Source: F2B08 sp046260445
GTDB taxonomy: Bacteria; Actinomycetota; Actinomycetes; Actinomycetales; Dermatophilaceae
DNA: 5,874 bases
NCBI GenBank assembly: GCA_046260445.1
Contig: JBHEPF010000031.1
Location: 1 to 5,874 of the forward strand
Direction: 5' to 3'
The position numbers and the translations under genes were made by a program. Each line of letters opens with the position of its first letter. Positions within the stretch are counted from its first letter, which is position 1. The notes beneath the pieces are model-generated. The model did not search any database. It saw nothing but the letters and a program-made list of their open reading frames with translations, and was not told where the DNA came from. Shown piece after piece: positions 4,226-5,874 of the stretch.

Positions 4226-5874
4226 TCAGGCGGTCACGCTCGCGGCTCCCGGCGGCAGGATACGACGGCCGAGAACCTTCTCGGTGATGCCCTCCCGGTC
4301 GAGGAGCGGGATGACCCCGCCGTTCCAGAACTGGAACCCGGCACCCGTGATCATGGCGAGGTCGATGTCCATCGGTGCCTGGGCGACACCGTCGGAGAGC
4401 ATCAGCCCGACCTCTTCCGCGATGACCGAGAGGATTCGCTCGCGGGCCTCCGCGGCGGTGAGGGTCACCGGAGAGGATGGCTTCTCGAGCAGGGCATCGA
4501 CCTCCGGGTCGAGAGAGCCGTCCGGCAGGTAGTAGCCGGGCTTCTTCGCCTCGACGATGCGGCGGAGGTTCTCCGAGACGTAGAACCGTTCACCGAAGGC
4601 GCGATGGAGCGTCTCGCTGTTGTGCAGCGCGATGGCCGGGCCGACGAGCGAGAGGAGCACGAACGGCGGCATGGGAGCCAGGCCGGCGACCGCCTCGTTG
4701 GCCACGTCGACGTCGGTGCCCTCGTCGACGATCCGGGAGAACTCGCCCATGTAGCGGCCGAGGAGCCGGTTCGCGATGAACGACGCCGAGTCCTTGACCC
4801 TGATGGTCGTCTTCTTGAGTGTCTTGCCCACGGCGAACGCGGTCGCGAGGGCCGTGTCGTCGGTCTTCTCGCCGGGGATGATCTCGAGAAGGGGCATCAC
4901 CGCGACGGGGTTGAAGAAGTGGAATCCGACGACCCGCTCGGGGTGCTGGAGCCGGCTCGCCATCTCGGTGATCGAGAGCGAGGAGGTGTTCGTCGCCAGG
5001 ACACACTCGGAGCTGACGATCTGCTCCACCTCGGCGAACACCTGCTGCTTGACCGACATCTCCTCGAAGACCGCCTCGATAACGAAGTCGGCGTCGGCGA
5101 ACCCCTCCTTGCTCGTGGACCCGGTGACCAGGCCGCGGAGCCGGTTCGCCCGGTCGGGGGAGACGCGTCCCTTGCCGAGCATCTTCTCGATCTCGTGATG
5201 GACGTAGCCGACGCCCTTCTCGACCCGCTGCTCGTCGAGGTCGGTCATGACGACGGGCACCTCGAGCCGCTGGGCGAAGAGGAGCGCGAGCTGGCTCGCC
5301 ATGAGGCCGGCACCGACGATGCCGACCTTGGTCACCGGGCGCGCCAGGGACCGGTCGGGAGCGCCGGCGGGCCGCTTGGCCCGCCGCTGGACGAGGTCGA
5401 ACGCATACAGTCCGGCGCGCAGCTCGTCGCCCATGAGGAGGTCGGCGAGGGCCTCGTCCTCGGCGGCGAACCCCTCGTTCCGTGAGCGTGTGCGGGCGCC
5501 CTCGACGAGCTCTATCGCGCGATAGGGAGCGGGGGAGCGACCGGCCGTCTTGGCGTCGGCGAGCCGGCGAGCGGCGGTGGCGGCAGCGCTCCAGGCATCC
5601 TCGTCCGCGGCGTGGTCGGTGCGCTCGATGACTGCCCCGCCGCTCACGACCTGGCCGGCCCAGCGCAGCGACTCCTCGAGGAAGTCGCCCGGACCGAACA
5701 TCGCGTCGGCGATCCCGAGCTCGTGGGCCTGGGGGCCCTTGAGCATGCGGTTCATCGACAGGGGGTTCTCGACGATGACCGTCAGTGCCTTCTCCGGGCC
5801 GATGAGGCGGGGCAGCAGGTAGGCGCCGCCCCAGCCGGGGACGAGACCGAGGAAGACCTCGGGCAGGGCCACCG
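4226..5874 (-). CDS. fadB: FadB-type enoyl-CoA hydratase/3-hydroxyacyl-CoA dehydrogenase, 5' end missing
   Basis: This is the multifunctional fatty-acid beta-oxidation subunit that hydrates 2-enoyl-CoA and oxidises the 3-hydroxyacyl-CoA with NAD+, normally working with a FadA thiolase. The frame is open to the right edge, so about 550 codons are visible and roughly the first 150 are missing. Visible residues 2-25 (ALPEVFLGLVPGWGG) are the end of the crotonase domain, including the second catalytic glutamate (Glu5 here). The dehydrogenase domain starts near 180 with VGIVGAGLMASQ. Ser297, His318, Glu330 and Asn368 reproduce the spacing of the human HADH catalytic residues S137, H158, E170 and N208. 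The C-terminal 3HCDH domains run to the TGA at 4228-4226. GLMA in place of the commoner GIMG in the nucleotide loop fits, from memory, the actinobacterial FadB type. The true start lies outside the window, and the GTG at 5872 is internal. No terminator is seen before the murA-like gene. Confidence 0.95.
   Translation of the reverse strand, partial: VALPEVFLGLVPGWGGAYLLPRLIGPEKALTVIVENPLSMNRMLKGPQAHELGIADAMFGPGDFLEESLRWAGQVVSGGAVIERTDHAADEDAWSAAATAARRLADAKTAGRSPAPYRAIELVEGARTRSRNEGFAAEDEALADLLMGDELRAGLYAFDLVQRRAKRPAGAPDRSLARPVTKVGIVGAGLMASQLALLFAQRLEVPVVMTDLDEQRVEKGVGYVHHEIEKMLGKGRVSPDRANRLRGLVTGSTSKEGFADADFVIEAVFEEMSVKQQVFAEVEQIVSSECVLATNTSSLSITEMASRLQHPERVVGFHFFNPVAVMPLLEIIPGEKTDDTALATAFAVGKTLKKTTIRVKDSASFIANRLLGRYMGEFSRIVDEGTDVDVANEAVAGLAPMPPFVLLSLVGPAIALHNSETLHRAFGERFYVSENLRRIVEAKKPGYYLPDGSLDPEVDALLEKPSSPVTLTAAEARERILSVIAEEVGLMLSDGVAQAPMDIDLAMITGAGFQFWNGGVIPLLDREGITEKVLGRRILPPGAASVTA

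Noticed and set aside
4217..5485. Long plus-strand open frame opposite fadB
   Set aside because: It is a shadow of the fadB frame, with biased Asp/Arg/Gly/Val content and no domain.

Overview
The window comes from a high-GC actinobacterium. The evidence is the strong G/C bias at third codon positions, the GTG starts, several promoters whose predicted start point falls on the start codon (leaderless style), a textbook actinobacterial/mycobacterial LexA box (TCGAAC-N4-GTTCGA), and an actinobacterial-type FadB. A Micrococcales-like source is plausible but is only an impression from protein resemblance. No tRNA, rRNA, CRISPR array, insertion sequence or phage gene was seen.

Layout. (1) 1-122, minus: the first 40 codons of a gene that leaves the window on the left, resembling small actinobacterial HicB-like (ribbon-helix-helix) antitoxin-annotated proteins. 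(2) 120-250: a dense divergent control region. It holds an array of TGACRTCA-like octamers phased every 11 bp over the minus-strand promoter, a 12-bp inverted repeat with one mismatch, a near-consensus -10 (TATGAT), and a perfect SOS box overlapping the plus-strand start codon. (3) 240-629, plus: a small uncharacterised helical protein, apparently under LexA control and probably translated from a leaderless GTG. (4) 721-2604, plus: complete dxs, the first committed enzyme of the MEP isoprenoid pathway, with its own -10 and Shine-Dalgarno. (5) 2639-4177, minus, convergent with dxs across only 34 bp: a MurA-family enolpyruvyl transferase fused to an N-terminal XRE helix-turn-helix domain, with all recognisable MurA catalytic residues kept. 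(6) 4178-4225: a 48-bp gap with a -10 that again places transcription start at the GTG, plus an imperfect CATATG-centred palindrome. (7) 4226-5874, minus: the C-terminal three quarters or so of a FadB-type multifunctional beta-oxidation protein, running off the right edge.

How the genes relate. dxs feeds isoprenoid synthesis, including the undecaprenyl lipid carrier, and the MurA-like protein belongs to the enzyme family that opens peptidoglycan precursor synthesis. They are transcribed towards each other and form no operon. fadB and the murA-like gene run in the same direction, but the latter has its own promoter signals. The most unusual parts are the regulatory DNA at 120-250 and the DNA-binding/MurA fusion with a candidate self-operator. 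No clearly new multi-gene system is visible.
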